A stretch of 64,000 bases of DNA from Capsicum annuum (taxonomy: Eukaryota > Streptophyta > Magnoliopsida > Solanales > Solanaceae). The notes beneath the pieces were generated by a model, which worked only from the letters and a program-made list of their open reading frames with translations, searched no databases and was not told the origin of the DNA. The stretch covers positions 137,709,580 through 137,773,579 of the forward strand of contig NC_061121.1 of assembly GCF_002878395.1 (NCBI RefSeq). Direction: 5' to 3'. The translations under genes and the position numbers were made by a program. Shown here one piece after another: positions 1-12,110 of this stretch (position 1 is the first letter of the stretch; every line of letters starts with the position of its first letter).

Positions 1-1217
1 CAATTCATTCCTTTTGTTGGATCTTTTGTTTTTCTATTACTATACTTTCAACACTTAGTCATATTCAGCATTTCACTAATAATTTTGTGGCCTCACACTC
101 TCTTCCGTCAACCTTTATGACCCCTAACTTAGGCTTTTAGACTCAAGCATATTTTCATGTTTAAGAAGGGTTTGGTTTAAATGAGGGATAAAAAGAATGG
201 ATCGCAGTTTGTAATGAGTTTACCAAAGAAAGGTCCAAAGGCTCAAAGTGGGTACTAGGGATTATAATTATGCATGGGCAGTCTTTTTAGGCTAGAGTGG
301 ATTAAAAAATCACAACGGTGGCCTAAGATCATTTCTCCAACCACATACAATCAAAATTAGTTTTGAAAGACTAATGGGACAAGTTCTAGATAACACAAGT
401 ATACAAGATATGAATACCAAAATTTCACCACACATGGCATGCAAAATTTTCCATAGGGGCTCAAATGTCACCCCCGCAGGAGACAAAATGCATATATCTA
501 TTTCTATTCATAAGTCAAAATTTATGAAGCCAAAAAAAGAGAAAAATTTTTGTTACAAAATTGCTCTCGTCCATACCCTTGATTTTGTTTTGAAAATTTT
601 TGGACGGGGGGTTGTTCATTTTACATTAGTACCACACATAATTTGTTGAATTATGGCAACAACCAAAGCCTTAGATTCACATTTAGGCTCAAAATAGGCA
701 AACTACTCATATGGTTACTCAGACTTCTTCAATGGAGTACAAAGAGACCCTAACTTTACAACATACAATGCCACAATTACTCAGACTTCCCTTACATTTT
801 TTACATCTATGTTACGGACACTAAGACTTCCCCTGCACATATGCCTCAAAGCCTAAACGCAATGCTTTACCTTTAAGAATATCATCACTCAATCCATCAT
901 AGGTCAAAACTTGTCATGCATCATAAAAATGAAAGTAAAAGCTAAGGTAAAATGAGATAAAAAAAACTATAATAAAAACATGATAATCCATAAAATGTGA
1001 GCTCCAATCCAGTGCCCAAAATGTATTACTTCAAAAATTAAATTAAAATAATATCCAAGGCATCATCCCAAAACATTCAACAACATAAAGAGAAATATCC
1101 AGCAAACCATCACCAAAATAATACATATCCATAGGTATACCCAACTAAAAAAGGAATGTAGTGTCCTCACTATGTGTGCAATAAAGCAAGAGTAAAAGGG
1201 GTCTCCCTAAATCTGCA
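1..1217. other. No gene recognised; AT-rich non-coding DNA
   Basis: Short open frames here (for example 374-649) have no recognisable motif and no typical coding composition. The stretch lies just downstream of the broken minus-strand transposon-protein gene that ends at 1218, so it is probably the 3' part of the same decayed element. I see no terminal repeats or RNA gene. Confidence 0.5.
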
Positions 1218-2464
1218 TTAAGAGTTGCTCTCTCCCTCTGAATCGACATCATTATTAGTAAACCAATCAGTAGGGATATCATCCTCACTGTCCATCCTAG
1301 GTGAAGGTATTGGATGGTTGGGATTGAGAATCTTGCAGATGCCTGTCACCCCCTTCCATAGCATCGTAAAGAATTTATCTTATTTTTTCTCTCTATTTAC
1401 CAGTTTTTTATGTTATTCCCTAAGGTCTTTGTATGATACAGCTAAGGCTGAATAAGATATCTTCAAATGGGCAATCGTGGCTCCCTTTTTCTCCTGCTCT
1501 TTCCTGTATTTATCATAGTCTGACTAGCTACGTACGAGTGATAAGCGATGTAAGACTCTCCCAATCCTTGAGGCACACTGGATAGTATCTCTCTAAACAC
1601 TCGCATCTGACTTTATATGTTATTGAGGTGGTTGATTGATGAAGGTCTACAAGAGTTTATGTACTCTTGGGTCAATTTTCTAGAGTCCGCATTCCTCTTC
1701 TTGCTCTAGCTTGGGGGCCTTCGCCTTTAAATTTGAGTGGGAAGATGTAAGGCCTAAGATCACCCAGGAATCTATAGTATATTCCTCCACCTATTCCATC
1801 TTACATAGCTCTGTGATAAGAGAGGGGAAGAGAAGATGTGTACCTTTATGATTTCTGATGTACCTCCATTATGAATACACAATCCTACCCATATTTAAGG
1901 CGATGCCAAAGAGAAGACAGGTCACCATCCAAGCTCACAAGTCTGTAATAATGGTTATGTGAGTGCATGGTGATACTTGACTATAGATAATATTCAGCCA
2001 AAGTTTGGCCTCAGATGTGAAGTCATTCATCAGATTCTTTTTGTTGGATGTGTCCCAAGGAACATCTTTGCTAGGATATAAAATATTTTCTCTCCAGGTC
2101 CCTGGTCACATAATTTTGCGTAGAACTACTTTATGTCTGTATCTAGGATTTCATACACCTCGTTGATCCACTCTATCCCAAAGTTCACTTGCTTTCCCCG
2201 AATCATCATCACTCGGTTTGTGAAAGAAACTACACTTAAATTAGCCTAGAATTGATGCACCTAATTCTCATTAGCAACAGAGGGTTCTAGGGAAAATCAT
2301 AGCCACCCATTCTGAGTGAATCTAGCATGAAAGCTTGGGAACTTTTTCTCTACTTTGTCTAAGATAATACCTCTATTAGGGAGTAACTTGGTCCTGCACA
2401 AATCCACATTGTATAGGTTTTGATATTCTAGGGCCATGAACCTGGTGTTTTCAAATCCCTTCAT
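1218..2464 (-). pseudogene. Broken gene of the 'putative plant transposon protein' family (N-terminal domain plus acidic tail)
   Basis: Read on the minus strand from the ATG at 2464, the frame gives a protein with KGFENTRFMALEYQNLY near the start, then NGWL, VRGKQVNFGIEWINEVYEIL-type and FYAKL-like segments. After a frameshift near 2060 it continues as AKLWLNIIYSQVSP and LLFPSLITELCK. This order matches the plant-specific domain annotated in Pfam/InterPro as 'putative plant transposon protein' (I recall PF20167), common in Solanaceae and legume repeats. An acidic C-terminal tail (MDSEDDIPTDWF) ends at the stop 1218-1220. At least ten in-frame stops (for example after NGWL and at 1680-1682) and one or more frameshifts make it a pseudogene. 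The family's biochemical role is unknown. The N-terminus is probably incomplete: upstream sequence stays partly in frame to about 2510, but with stops. Confidence 0.75.
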
Positions 2465-3642
2465 CTCTGAGGCTTAGATCTTGTAAACAATGCACTTAGG
2501 CCATCATTAGTACTATCATACCAAAAACATGCTAGATCAAACAACTAAATCCACGCGACAATGTTATAAAAGGTTTGGGGGATGAAATGGTTATGCAAAA
2601 TTTTTCAGGTACTGCAGACACAGCCCTTAGGTAAGGAGATTGCGGAGCAGTGACCTCGACCGTATTGACGTGATTGCGGTACCTGAGACCGTACTCTAAT
2701 ATCCTTCACGATAGTTAAAGCATTCAATTTTATCCCTATATTTATGTTTTTCTAGGCACGTAAGCATTAAGATTAAGTGACTCAAGCCTAGCTATTATGA
2801 TTATACCCTTAAATTCAAAGAATTTAACATGTAATTCATAGGAGTATTTAGTAGAACACAAGGGGTACACAATCATTTTAATAATTTAAACCTTAAATTT
2901 GGGCACTCAAGACATCCCCATTAGTGTGTACACCAACTACAACAGTTAACCACAACAATAGTAAAAATTAAGCACACAATTAGTGATGAAATTATTATTT
3001 TAGGCCTCTCCTAAACTACAAAATCTAAACATATTATTAGTGATGATGCATGGGATAAATTTACGCTGGGATGCACAAAGTAATGCTAAGAGTTAAAGAG
3101 AATTTTAAGAGAAATTAAAATAGGGGCGTGAGGGAAAGTAGCATCGGATGGTCATTTAAACTTATTTGACCTCAATCACAGTCCTAATACAGTGATATTA
3201 GTCACGTGGCCTCCATGGTCTCAGTGGCACAGACTACAGTCACGGTAACTGAGCCCAAAAATTGGGTCTCCTGCACTTCCTGTTCATCTAAACTTGCCAA
3301 TTTCACACATTTCCCCTTTTCAAGTTTATTCAACATTCCTCCTAATTCTAGCATTTCATGAATTATGCATGAAGAAATATAAAAAGAAATTCTATTCTAT
3401 CATGCATAAATAAAATGATACAGACCACTTTTTATGGTGTGATGCGTTGCCTCCCATCGAGTGCTTAGTGTAATATTGTAGCACAATGTCTCCTCCACTT
3501 CCATTTGTGCCTCACTTAGAAGAGATAAATTTTTGTCGCAACTTTTTCTCGATATGCAACGAGTGCCATAGGGATAAAAGATTCAAATCTTCCAAGATGA
3601 GTCTTGAAAGAGGAAAGAAAATGGAAAGTAAGCCTTGATCTC
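2465..3642. other. Non-coding repeat DNA with two short-motif clusters
   Basis: No gene is recognised. Two patches (about 2640-2700 and 3160-3260) are less AT-rich and contain repeated short words such as gtgac/gtcac, ccgta and ggcctc. These resemble the motif arrays inside the LTRs further right, so this may be a decayed LTR. At about 3443-3465 there is a TTGCCTCCCATCGAGTGCTT word, similar to a sequence I have seen repeatedly in plant retroelement regions. Confidence 0.4.
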
Positions 3643-3742
3643 NNNNNNNNNNNNNNNNNNNNNNNNNNNNNNNNNNNNNNNNNNNNNNNNNNNNNNNNNN
3701 NNNNNNNNNNNNNNNNNNNNNNNNNNNNNNNNNNNNNNNNNN
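3643..3742. other. Assembly gap (100 N)
   Basis: Exactly 100 consecutive N, the usual placeholder for a gap of unknown size. Open frames that cross it on the minus strand (3512-3817) are artefacts. Confidence 0.98.
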
Positions 3743-4284
3743 TAAAGTAATATACATGAGTTTTCCAACTTGGTTGAGCCAATTATTGAGGTTAGGATGT
3801 TTTGAAGTACTGTTCATGAGTTTTCAAATGTATATGACATGTTTAATGTGGAACTTTCAGTTTGTGTATTCATTGTAGTGCTATCTTAAGTGTCTTGATT
3901 ATATTATTAACGGTGGAGTCTTCCTTGTTTGGTTCATAGTATAAAGAGTTCTTTGAGGTCATACAAGGCTATAAGTGTGCGGTGGTGTTATTAGGTGGAT
4001 TTATGCACTTAAGAATCACTATCTACATATATTTAGCATAGTATTGATGACTGCTTGTGTTTCTAATAAGCTTTTAATGATTAAATTGAGCATCTATGTG
4101 TTAAAGTACTAGTTTATAATGTTCATTGTGAGTATCAAATAAGTTTAGATTGAATTTGGTCACATAGAATTTAGACAAGAAAACTAGTGTTACTAGCTTG
4201 AGAGATGTGTTGTTCTAGTGAATCTCGCTGGACTTTATTATGTTATGTGCACTAATTAGAGGTGTTTGATTTTATAGGAGACCA
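3743..4284. other. No gene recognised
   Basis: AT-rich DNA with no open frame of note. A purine-rich stretch just before 4285 (ggagacca) could be a decayed polypurine tract for LTR G, which would make this the 3' end of that element's internal region. That reading is weak. Confidence 0.3.
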
Positions 4285-4727
4285 TGTAATATGTTAGGAG
4301 AAATAGTCAGGAGCATAAGAATGTCTAATGATGTTGGAAAGGTACCCGTGAAGTGAGGAATGCAAATGCAAAGGGAAGAAGTAAATGATGGTAAAATCTA
4401 GAATTTCTTAGGCCAAGAGCATGTCATGCCATCTATCCTTCAAGGTAAGGGAGTTCCATTCCAATAGACACAAAACAAAAGTTCTAAAATAGTGTGTATC
4501 AACGTTAATGATATGCCATGCCCCTAAACATTCAGCAACAAGGGTGTGCCACGCCTAGGGTACCTAACCAGTTTCTTGCTTCCTAGTATAAATATAACAC
4601 TTTGTCTTTTTTGTACACAACTTGGATGACTGTTGGGGCTTTAAATACACTTGATGATTCTGAAATTAGGGTTCTTAATCTTAAATTTAGTTTACTTTTG
4701 GTTTTTCAACATGAATTTCATTCTTGT
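4285..4727 (+). repeat. Left part of old LTR 'G', split by element A
   Basis: A candidate LTR start (TGTAATATG) lies at 4285. The segment has a promoter-like layout: repeated gccatgccc/gtgccacgcc words at about 4480-4560, then a TATA-like tagtataaatataac near 4585. The segment stops at 4727, where element A begins after the 5-base target cttgt, and resumes at 12863 (cctgt). The 3' end of G, at 14471, reads AATTAGGTCATGACA, like the LTR ends of elements C and H. The start coordinate is a guess; the split by A is well supported. Confidence 0.45.
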
Positions 4728-4779
4728 TGAAACACCCAAGTTCTTCCCCTTGCAAAAACATTTAGTTTCTTAGTATGTT

Positions 4780-5240
4780 GTCCAAGATGCGATTGGACAA
4801 GCCACTCATACCCCTTGGACACGGTTTGTATAGACTCTCTCCTTCCCTCCCATACTTTGAGTATCCTATAAGGGTGGCATTCTTTCCACTATACGAGTGA
4901 CCCCTCCTCAATCGTACCCGTAGTAAATAAGTTGTAGCTAGGTGAGTTTTAGGGAGTGAGGTCTTAGGTTGGAGTGTACTATTTTTGTTACGAGTGGAGT
5001 ATATGATTTAGGGGTGAGTCATACCCTTTGTATATGACTCAAGGGTGTATGGTCGTACCCTTACAAGTATATGTAACCTAGGACAAGCTTAGGGTATAAG
5101 TTAAGGTACCACTCATACCCTAGGGTACGGTTCCCTTAGTGAGTCGTACCCCTGGATGGGCCCATTTTCCAGATTTTAACTAAGGGCATTTTTGTCATTT
5201 CTTACACCCTAAATACTAATTCCCTTCACTATATAAGTGT
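4780..5240 (+). promoter_or_regulatory. LTR A core promoter: motif array, conserved block and TATA box
   Basis: From about 4800 to 5160 the words actcataccc, gagtcgtaccc, gtatgactc and ggtacg recur in both orientations. Next comes taagggcatttttgtcattt (from 5181), then a TATA-like actatataagtg at about 5229-5240. The same order appears in LTRs of B and D. This is most likely the U3 enhancer/core promoter of the element. No transcript evidence is available. Confidence 0.6.
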
Positions 5241-6475
5241 ATATGGCCTCCTTAAACACATTTTGTTTGTATCTATCTTAAACTCTTTCTCAAACACTCT
5301 CAAAGTTCTTGGATTATAATTGGAGGCTAGGGTTGGAAGGGTGCTCATCTAGAGGAAAAAAGAATCAAGTTTTTCTTGGTGAATCATCTTGTTTATGGTA
5401 TGTAACTCTTCCCCTTGTTAAATGACTCTAAACTCATGTATTCTACACTATGATTAGTAAGTGTACATGGATATTTTGAAAAAAAAATGAAAAGGGTTTT
5501 GTTTCGTAACGATGAATAATGTTATTTCTTTCCAAGACTTGTGTTTATACGTGTTATTGTTGATGAATTCCATATTTGCATACTTGTTGTATGTATTTTA
5601 ACATGACGGTATTGAGTAATCCTGTCTTTATGATTACTACCATGAAAATAGCCTTGTTAAAGGTAGGCACACAAGTAGTTTGTGAAAATGTCTAAGTGAT
5701 TGTTTTATTTCATGTTGGGGATATTTTGAATTAAGACAATGTCCCAATAAACATGAATTATTGATAATTGATATTGTGAAGGTATTGAGAGACATTTACT
5801 ACATAATTGATAACTTTTTTAGGTTAATGACTAATATGGGATTCAAGCCACTAAACATGAATATGAATTTGAGTAGTGTGTTAAAGTAAAATATGGTATA
5901 AGCTGCTAATGAAATGTGAATAATTTCGTGGGTTTTGATGACCATAAATTTTATTGATGATTAATTGAATCAAGGCATTTAGTTTGTTGGACAAACCAGT
6001 TGTTAAATAGTTTTGTGAAGGTCAAATGTGCATCTATGATATTAGTCTAGTGGAAATAAATGAGATAAGATACTGCTAATGAATGTGAATGCTTGGTAAA
6101 TATTTGATAAAGTATTTGTTGTCCATGTAACGAGTAAGGGGATGTCGTTGATAGTTTGTTGTCTAAATAGGTCATAGTCCCTATAACATGAAGTTGAATT
6201 GTGTTTGAATAAAAAGGTGTGTATAAAAATAGTAATGAGGAATAACATCAACTTTCATTGTGTTGTGAACTAAGGCCTTGGTCCTATCTATATGACTAAT
6301 GGTTAATTTGGCTTAGTAAAGACCATGTGGTTGGCTATGGTGTTGATATGTTGACTTGGTGGCTAGAATTACTTAAATGGGTTCGAGTCCTTATGTGTTG
6401 AATGGTATGGATGTTGATACATGATTAAGTAGGGCTAGAGTCCAAATGTCAATTGTTGATGATATAAAATATATG

Positions 6476-6830
6476 TTAGTTTATGGTTTGAGTCCATAAA
6501 CTGTAGGACGTATGCCAGTTTGTGGTTCGTGTCCACTCACCGCAGGAGTGGATTTGTAGTCCAAGTCCACTTACCATACCAGTTGAGTTGGTTTGTTCTC
6601 CAAGTCCCCTTACCATATAATGCATAATATTTTTTAGTCCAAGTCCATTTACCATACAAAGCATGTTGGTTTGTGGTCCAAGTCCACTTACCATATAAGG
6701 TACATCGGTTTGTGGTTCATGTCTACTTACGATAAGAGGTAAGTCAGTTCATGGTTTGTGTCTACTTACAATAAGTGGTATTTAGTTTGTGGTTCATATC
6801 TACCTATCATATAAGTTGTGTTGGTTCGAT
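6476..6830 (+). repeat. Tandem repeat, about nine units of about 39 bases, inside LTR A
   Basis: Units follow the pattern ttTGTGGTCCAAGTCCACTT + accatataaggnn. The best-preserved unit, near 6669, is 39 bases. Units differ by substitutions and small indels. Read on the minus strand they give a false repeated MVSGLGPQTN-like peptide. A matching array lies in the other LTR at 11745-12110, so the array predates insertion. Confidence 0.8.
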
Positions 6831-7592
6831 TTTTGTGTCCTCTTACTTATTATAAGGTAGAAACCTTATATGGCTAAAACGTAAGGGTGAAAGGTTTGGG
6901 AGTCCTTCATTCAATGTCTCATGAATGAATGATTTGAGAATGCATGTTATTACTTGTTCCATGGTTTGGCACATTGTTAAACTATATTGTACATGTATCA
7001 TCATATATGTCTATATTTATTTAAATTGATCGTATATGATGGTTTGACATGTATTTGAACCAATGGACTATTTTATTTGTATTCTTGGGTTATATTCTAG
7101 TGCTCCAACTGTGAACTATCTCCACATATTATGTCCCCATACGATATAGGGGCTGGAGCTTCATCTTCTTTTCATGCGCAATGACAAAGTGTTCGGGTGG
7201 ATCATGTGTGACATTGAAAATATGAGTTTCCATTATATGGAAGGCACATATTTCATAGTTTATTTACCTTTTGTTTTACACTTGATGTTGGATATTGTCC
7301 GGGGTATGTCTTGACATACGTTCATATATTTAGACTTCAAATTTCTATAGATTTATTGTGTATTACTGTGGACTTATGTATATTGGATAAACTATTGGCA
7401 TTGATGGAATGCTAGATATTGTTTATGTTCTAACTATTGTCCTTATGTTTCCGTTATCTAATAATAAGGTCAGGACTCCCCAACCCTTATGGTTGTTGTG
7501 ATGATGAACAAGATGGGTTATCGGGGTGACCTACCATTCATGTGGGCTTGAGATTACCTTTAAACATGGCCCAATTTTGGGGAATGCCACAT

Positions 7593-7605
7593 TCATATCA
7601 GAGCC
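7593..7605 (+). other. Primer binding site of element A (tRNA-Met type)
   Basis: TTCATATCAGAGCC lies four bases after the 5' LTR end. The family consensus is TGGTATCAGAGC, complementary to the 3' end of initiator tRNA-Met. Two early bases are changed. Confidence 0.8.
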
Positions 7606-7800
7606 TAGGTTCAGGGCCAGTTAGGTGTCCAGAATACCTTGTTGAGTAGATTCTATTTTATGGGTGTGAAGCTTGCCACACTTATAAAAAAGAGGTTGTG
7701 AGACATTTTAGGAAATATTTCCCTTCCGTGTGTTTCAATGTCAAGATATAAAGTTTAAGGTCTTGGACTCCTCTAATTACTTTTTTCTATCTTTCATATC

Positions 7801-8875
7801 ATGCCTCCAAGGAGATCTAATACTCAGCCAAACTATTCTGTCCCGATTGGGGACAATATGGACGGAGCTCATCCAAATTCTAGGGTTCAGACCTGGGCTA
7901 GGGCTGTGGCATCTAACCATCCTTTAAAGGTTCCATCTGTCCCCACTAACCCTTCTTATGAAAGTAACACTCCTCTCCAGTCCCTTCAAGGATATACTTC
8001 TAATGTTGAGTTTCATCGCTCTATAAACCTCTTAACCTAATTGGTAGCTTCTAAATTCAGGTATGGTGTTTCTTTTGCTACATCCTCTGAGGCAAAAAAG
8101 GTTGACCAATTCATAAAGTTTCACCCTTCTATGTTTACAGGTGAGCAGATCAAGAAAGATCCTCAAAGTTTCATTGATAAAATAGAGAAGATCTTCTAAA
8201 TTATACATGCATTGGAGGTGGAAGGTGTTGAGCTTGCTTTCTACCAATTGAAGAATATAGCATACCAATGGTACAAAGATTGGGGGATGTCTATAGGTGT
8301 GGGTGCTATTCAGGCGGAGTTAGAAGATTTCTCAAATACCTTTCTTTTTTGCTTCTTTCCTCAAGAGTAGAGGGAAGAAAAAGTGGAAAAGTTTGTGAAT
8401 TTAAGGCAAGGTAGGATGTCTGTTATAGAGTATGAGGCTTGAAATTTCATCAATTATTGAGGTATTCCCTTGAGATGGTTTCCAACATGAGAGCTAGGAT
8501 GTGTAAATTCATTTCGGGGTTGTCTCTCAAATTAATCCTTGAGACTAAGGAAGATTTGTTGATCAGCAATATAAACATCACTAGGTTGGTTATGTATATG
8601 CAATAATTAGAGAAGGAGAAAAAATAAAGTGATATTAGTGTGAGATAAGGTTAGAGGTCTCGGCCTTCTAAGCTAAGTAGAGGCAACCAATCTAGTGGTA
8701 GGTTGTCTAGGAGAAAGAACTGATGAGTTATGATTCTCAGGCTAGTAGGTCCCAATCTGTGCCAACCTATCCTCGTTGTAAATTATGTGGTCAGCATCAC
8801 TGTGGTTAGTGCAAGATGGGGAATAACATATATTTTTATTGGTGTAAGATTAGGCACATGCAGCACGAGTTCCCT
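7801..8875 (+). pseudogene. Element A gag (nucleocapsid/capsid), degraded
   Basis: Begins MPPRRSNTQPN, the usual start of Tekay/Del-type gag. The first stop is at 8038-8040, but the frame continues with FIKFHPSMFTGEQIKKDPQ, FIDKIEKIF and AYQWYKDW, all typical of the Retrotrans_gag domain, then VEKFVNLRQGRMSVIEYEA. A double zinc-knuckle region follows at 8777-8875: CKLCGQHH then YWCKIRHMQHEF, in another frame and with key Cys lost in the second knuckle. Gag would assemble the virus-like particle and bind element RNA; this copy cannot. Confidence 0.85.
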
Positions 8876-9530
8876 TCTCAAGTGGATACACGAGCTGACA
8901 GAGCCCTATTGCTACTTTATCTACTCCTTTATCAAAAGTTGCTATCTTTACTTCTGTTTTTGGTACTGGTGTTGTACGGAGTAGCTTGTATGCACTTTCT
9001 ACTCACCAAGAGTCCTAGGAATCTCTGAATGTTGCTATGAGTATGTTGAAAACTCCTTCTCCATGTTATATATTCTTTGCTTTGTATGTTCAATCCCATC
9101 GGTGATTGTGTATTTTAATTTGGTTCTAAGACATTTGGGCTCCTTTTTTTTCTACCCTGGTAAGAGACTCCGTGCTTCAAAGGAGTCTAATAGGGGTTTT
9201 CGATAGCTGTTGGTAGTATAGAAAGTCTTGTTGATTGATAGGGGTGGAAATGATTGCATTTGATGTCATTTAGGGCTGAATTGATTGTATTCATACTATG
9301 CTTCCTTAGATTGTTGGACCCATAAAGTCATGCTTAAAATTCCCTAATGAGTTGATCATTGTACGAGAAGAAGTTTCATTAGTGTCAAATAGATGGTTCA
9401 TCTATTATCTTAAGAGCTTAAAGGTTGATCCAAAAAGTGGTGGCTTCAGTAAATATTACATGGAGGAACTGAATGATTGAGGAAGCTACTTGGGGAATGG
9501 AAGAGGACATAAAGTCAAAGTATTCATAAT
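8876..9530 (+). pseudogene. Element A pol remnants: protease start joined to chromodomain end
   Basis: After gag there are traces of the protease region up to about 9230 (LNVAMSMLKTPSP, then a RDSVLQRS-like stretch), all out of frame. At about 9470-9515 the sequence reads MIEEATWGMEEDIKSKYS, the C-terminal end of a chromodomain-bearing pol. Reverse transcriptase, RNase H and the integrase core are absent, so about 3.5 kb compared with element D was lost. Confidence 0.7.
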
Positions 9531-9589
9531 TACTTTCCAAATCAAAAACTCATACTTAATATATGTGTTGGCATTCCTAATTGGGTTTA

Positions 9590-9780
9590 TGTCTTTGATA
9601 GATAATGGGTCGAAGTCCCTGATGCTTAAAAATAATTAATGTCTTTGTTAGATAAGGTATTAAAGTTCCCAGTACTTGAGTTGCTTTATACCTTTGAAAA
9701 TTGATAGTTCAAGTTCTTGGGATTTTAATTGACTGCGCGTCATTGATAAATAGTGGGTTGGAATCCCAAAGATCAAAAAA
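9590..9780 (+). repeat. Short irregular tandem repeat before the 3' LTR of A
   Basis: About four units of about 45 bases share the pattern atgtctttgatagataatgg + gtcgaagtccc. Similar words (aatgggttcaagtccc) recur in LTRs of element B, which suggests a common origin. Confidence 0.5.
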
Positions 9781-9934
9781 ATGAAATAAACGATTGCTAA
9801 TGATCATGATATATGTTGTGTTGTATCTTTGTTATGTATTTTGTACTAACTTGTTTGTAGGTTATTTGATGGGTGCTAATGTGTTAACCTGTGTTTATTC
9901 TTGCCTTACCTATTTTTAGAGGACGAATGATCTT

Positions 9935-9947
9935 AAGTGAGGGAGAA
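9935..9947 (+). other. Polypurine tract of element A
   Basis: AAGTGAGGGAGAA lies directly before the 3' LTR start TGAAATACCC. It is preceded by ggacgaatgatctt, the conserved end of this retroelement class. It would prime plus-strand DNA synthesis. Confidence 0.8.
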
Positions 9948-10019
9948 TGAAATACCCAAGATCTTGGCCTTGCAAACACTTTTGGTTTCGGAGCATGTTG
10001 TAAAAGATAAGATTGGACA

Positions 10020-10472
10020 AGCCACTCTTACCCCTTGGATACGGGTCCTATCCACTCTCCCCTCCTCTATCATAGCTTGAGTAGCCTAGGAGGGTGGAAT
10101 TTTGTCCCCTATATGAGTGACCCCTTCTTAATCATACCCTAAGTATATGATGTTTACCTAGATGAGTCGTATGGAGTGAGGTCTTAGCTTGGAGTGGAAT
10201 ATTTTTGTTATGAGTAGAGCATACGATTTAGGGGTGAGTCGTACCCATTGGATATGACTAAAAGGTGTATGGTTGTACCCTTAATAGTGTGTTTCACCTA
10301 AGAGAAACCTAGGTTATGAGTCAGGGTACCACTCGTACCCTAGGGTATGGTTCCCTTAGTTAGTTATATGGTAAGTTGTACCCCTAGATGGGTCCATTTT
10401 TCACCTTTAACTAAGGGTCTTTGTGTCACTTCCTACACCCTGAACCCTAAGTCCCTTCAATATATAAGTGTG
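10020..10472 (+). promoter_or_regulatory. Promoter module in the 3' LTR of A
   Basis: Same order as in the 5' LTR: gtaccc/gagtcg words to about 10390, then ctaagggtctttgtgtcact (from 10411), then a tatataagtg TATA box at 10461. Retention of block and TATA spacing in both diverged LTRs supports a real module. Confidence 0.55.
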
Positions 10473-11744
10473 TATGGCCTCATTAAACACATTTTGTGTG
10501 GATCTAACATCCTAAACTCTCTCACAAACACTCTCAATGTTCTTGGAACAAGAATAAAGGCTAGGGTTTGAAGGGTGCTCATCTAGAGGCAAGAAGAGTC
10601 ATGTTTTTCTTTTTGGATCATCTTGTTTAAGGAATGTAACTCGTTATCTTGTTAAATAACTCTAAACCCATGTATTTTACACTTGGATTAGTAAGTGTCA
10701 TGGTGATTTTGAAATAAAATGAAAAGGGATTTATTGCCTAATGATGAATAATGATGTTTCTTTCTTAGACTTGTTTCTATATATGTTATTGATGATGAAT
10801 TTCATATGTGCATTCTAGTTATATGTGGTTTGACATAAGGGTCTTGAGTAACACAAATCTTGATGATTTCTACCATGAAAATAGCCTTGTTAAAGGTAGG
10901 CAGACAAAGTGTTTGTCAAAATGTCTAACTAAATTGTCTTGTTTCATGTTGGTGATGTTTGGAATTAGGGAAATGCCCCATTAAGCATGAATTATTGATA
11001 ATTTATATTTTGAAGGTATTGAGAGCCATGTATTTTATAATTGATGAACTTGTTGGGTTAATGACTAATAAGGGATTGAAACCGCTAAACATGAATTTGA
11101 ATTTGAATAGTATGTTAAACTAAAATGTGGTGAGAATGTTGTATAATTATGTTAATGAAATGTTAATAGTTGTGTAGGTCTTGATGATCATAAATTTAAT
11201 TGATGATGAATTGAATCAAGGCATTTTGTCCGTTGGAGTGACTAGTGGTTAAATGTTTTTGTGAAGGTCAAATATGTATCTATGGTATTGGTCTAATGCA
11301 AATAAAGGAAATAAGATGTTATTAATGAATGTCAATGCTTGGTAAAGGTTTGATAGAGGCCTTGTTGGCCTTGCGAGGAGTAAGGGGATGTCCTTGAAAA
11401 ATGGTTGACTAAACGGATCATAGTCCCTAAAATATGAACATCAATTTTGTTTGAATAAAAATGTGTGTCTAAGAATAGTAATGAGGAATGATGGATTCGT
11501 ATAGGTCTTAGTGACCATAGATGAACTTTCACCATGTTTTAAACTAAGGCGTTGGGCCTATATATATGATTAATGGTTAATTTGGGTCGGGAAAGACCAT
11601 ATGGTTGCCTATGGTGTTGATATGTATCCTTGGTGGCTAGAATTACTTAAATGGGTTTGAGTCCTTATGTGCTGAATAGTATGGTATTCGATACATTATT
11701 AAGGAGGTCTAGAGTCCAAATTTTGATTATTGATGATATAAGAT

Positions 11745-12110
11745 GTGTGTTGGTTTATGGTTTGAGTCCACTTATCATAGGAGGTGTGATGATTTGTGGT
11801 CCGAGTCCATGAACCGTCGGAGTTGGTTCGTGGTCCAAGTTCATTTACTATACTAGTTGAGTTGGTTTGTGGTCCAAGTCCACTTACCATATTAGGCGTA
11901 TTGGTTTGTGGTCCAAGACCACTTACCATATAAGGCATGCTGGTTTGTGGTCCAGGTCAACTTACCGTATGAGGTAAGATAGTTCATGGTTCGTGTCCAC
12001 TTACTGTAAGAGGTATCTTAGTTCTGGTTTGTGTCCACTTACCATAAGTGGTATATTGGCTTGTGGTTCATGTCCACCTCTCATATAAGATGTGTTGGTT
12101 TTATTTTCAT
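11745..12110 (+). repeat. 39-base tandem repeat, second copy (3' LTR of A)
   Basis: Units such as TTTGTGGTCCAAGTCCACTT + accatattaggcgta repeat about nine times, matching the array at 6476-6830. Confidence 0.8.

Larger units (their letters stand above)
4728..7589 (+). repeat. 5' LTR of element A
   Basis: Starts TGAAACACCC and ends ..aatgcca, just before the primer site. It aligns along its length with 9948-12862 (for example gacaagccactcataccc versus gacaagccactcttaccc). It contains a motif array, a shared promoter block, a TATA box and a 39-base tandem repeat. Confidence 0.88.

Noticed and set aside
3512..3817. Minus-strand open frames across the N run
   Set aside because: The frames are open only because N codons are read as X. 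They are gap artefacts.
6476..6694. Repeated MVSGLGPQTN-like protein on the minus strand
   Set aside because: It is the 39-base LTR tandem repeat read in reverse. The matching array in the other LTR gives the same false frame (11699-11938).
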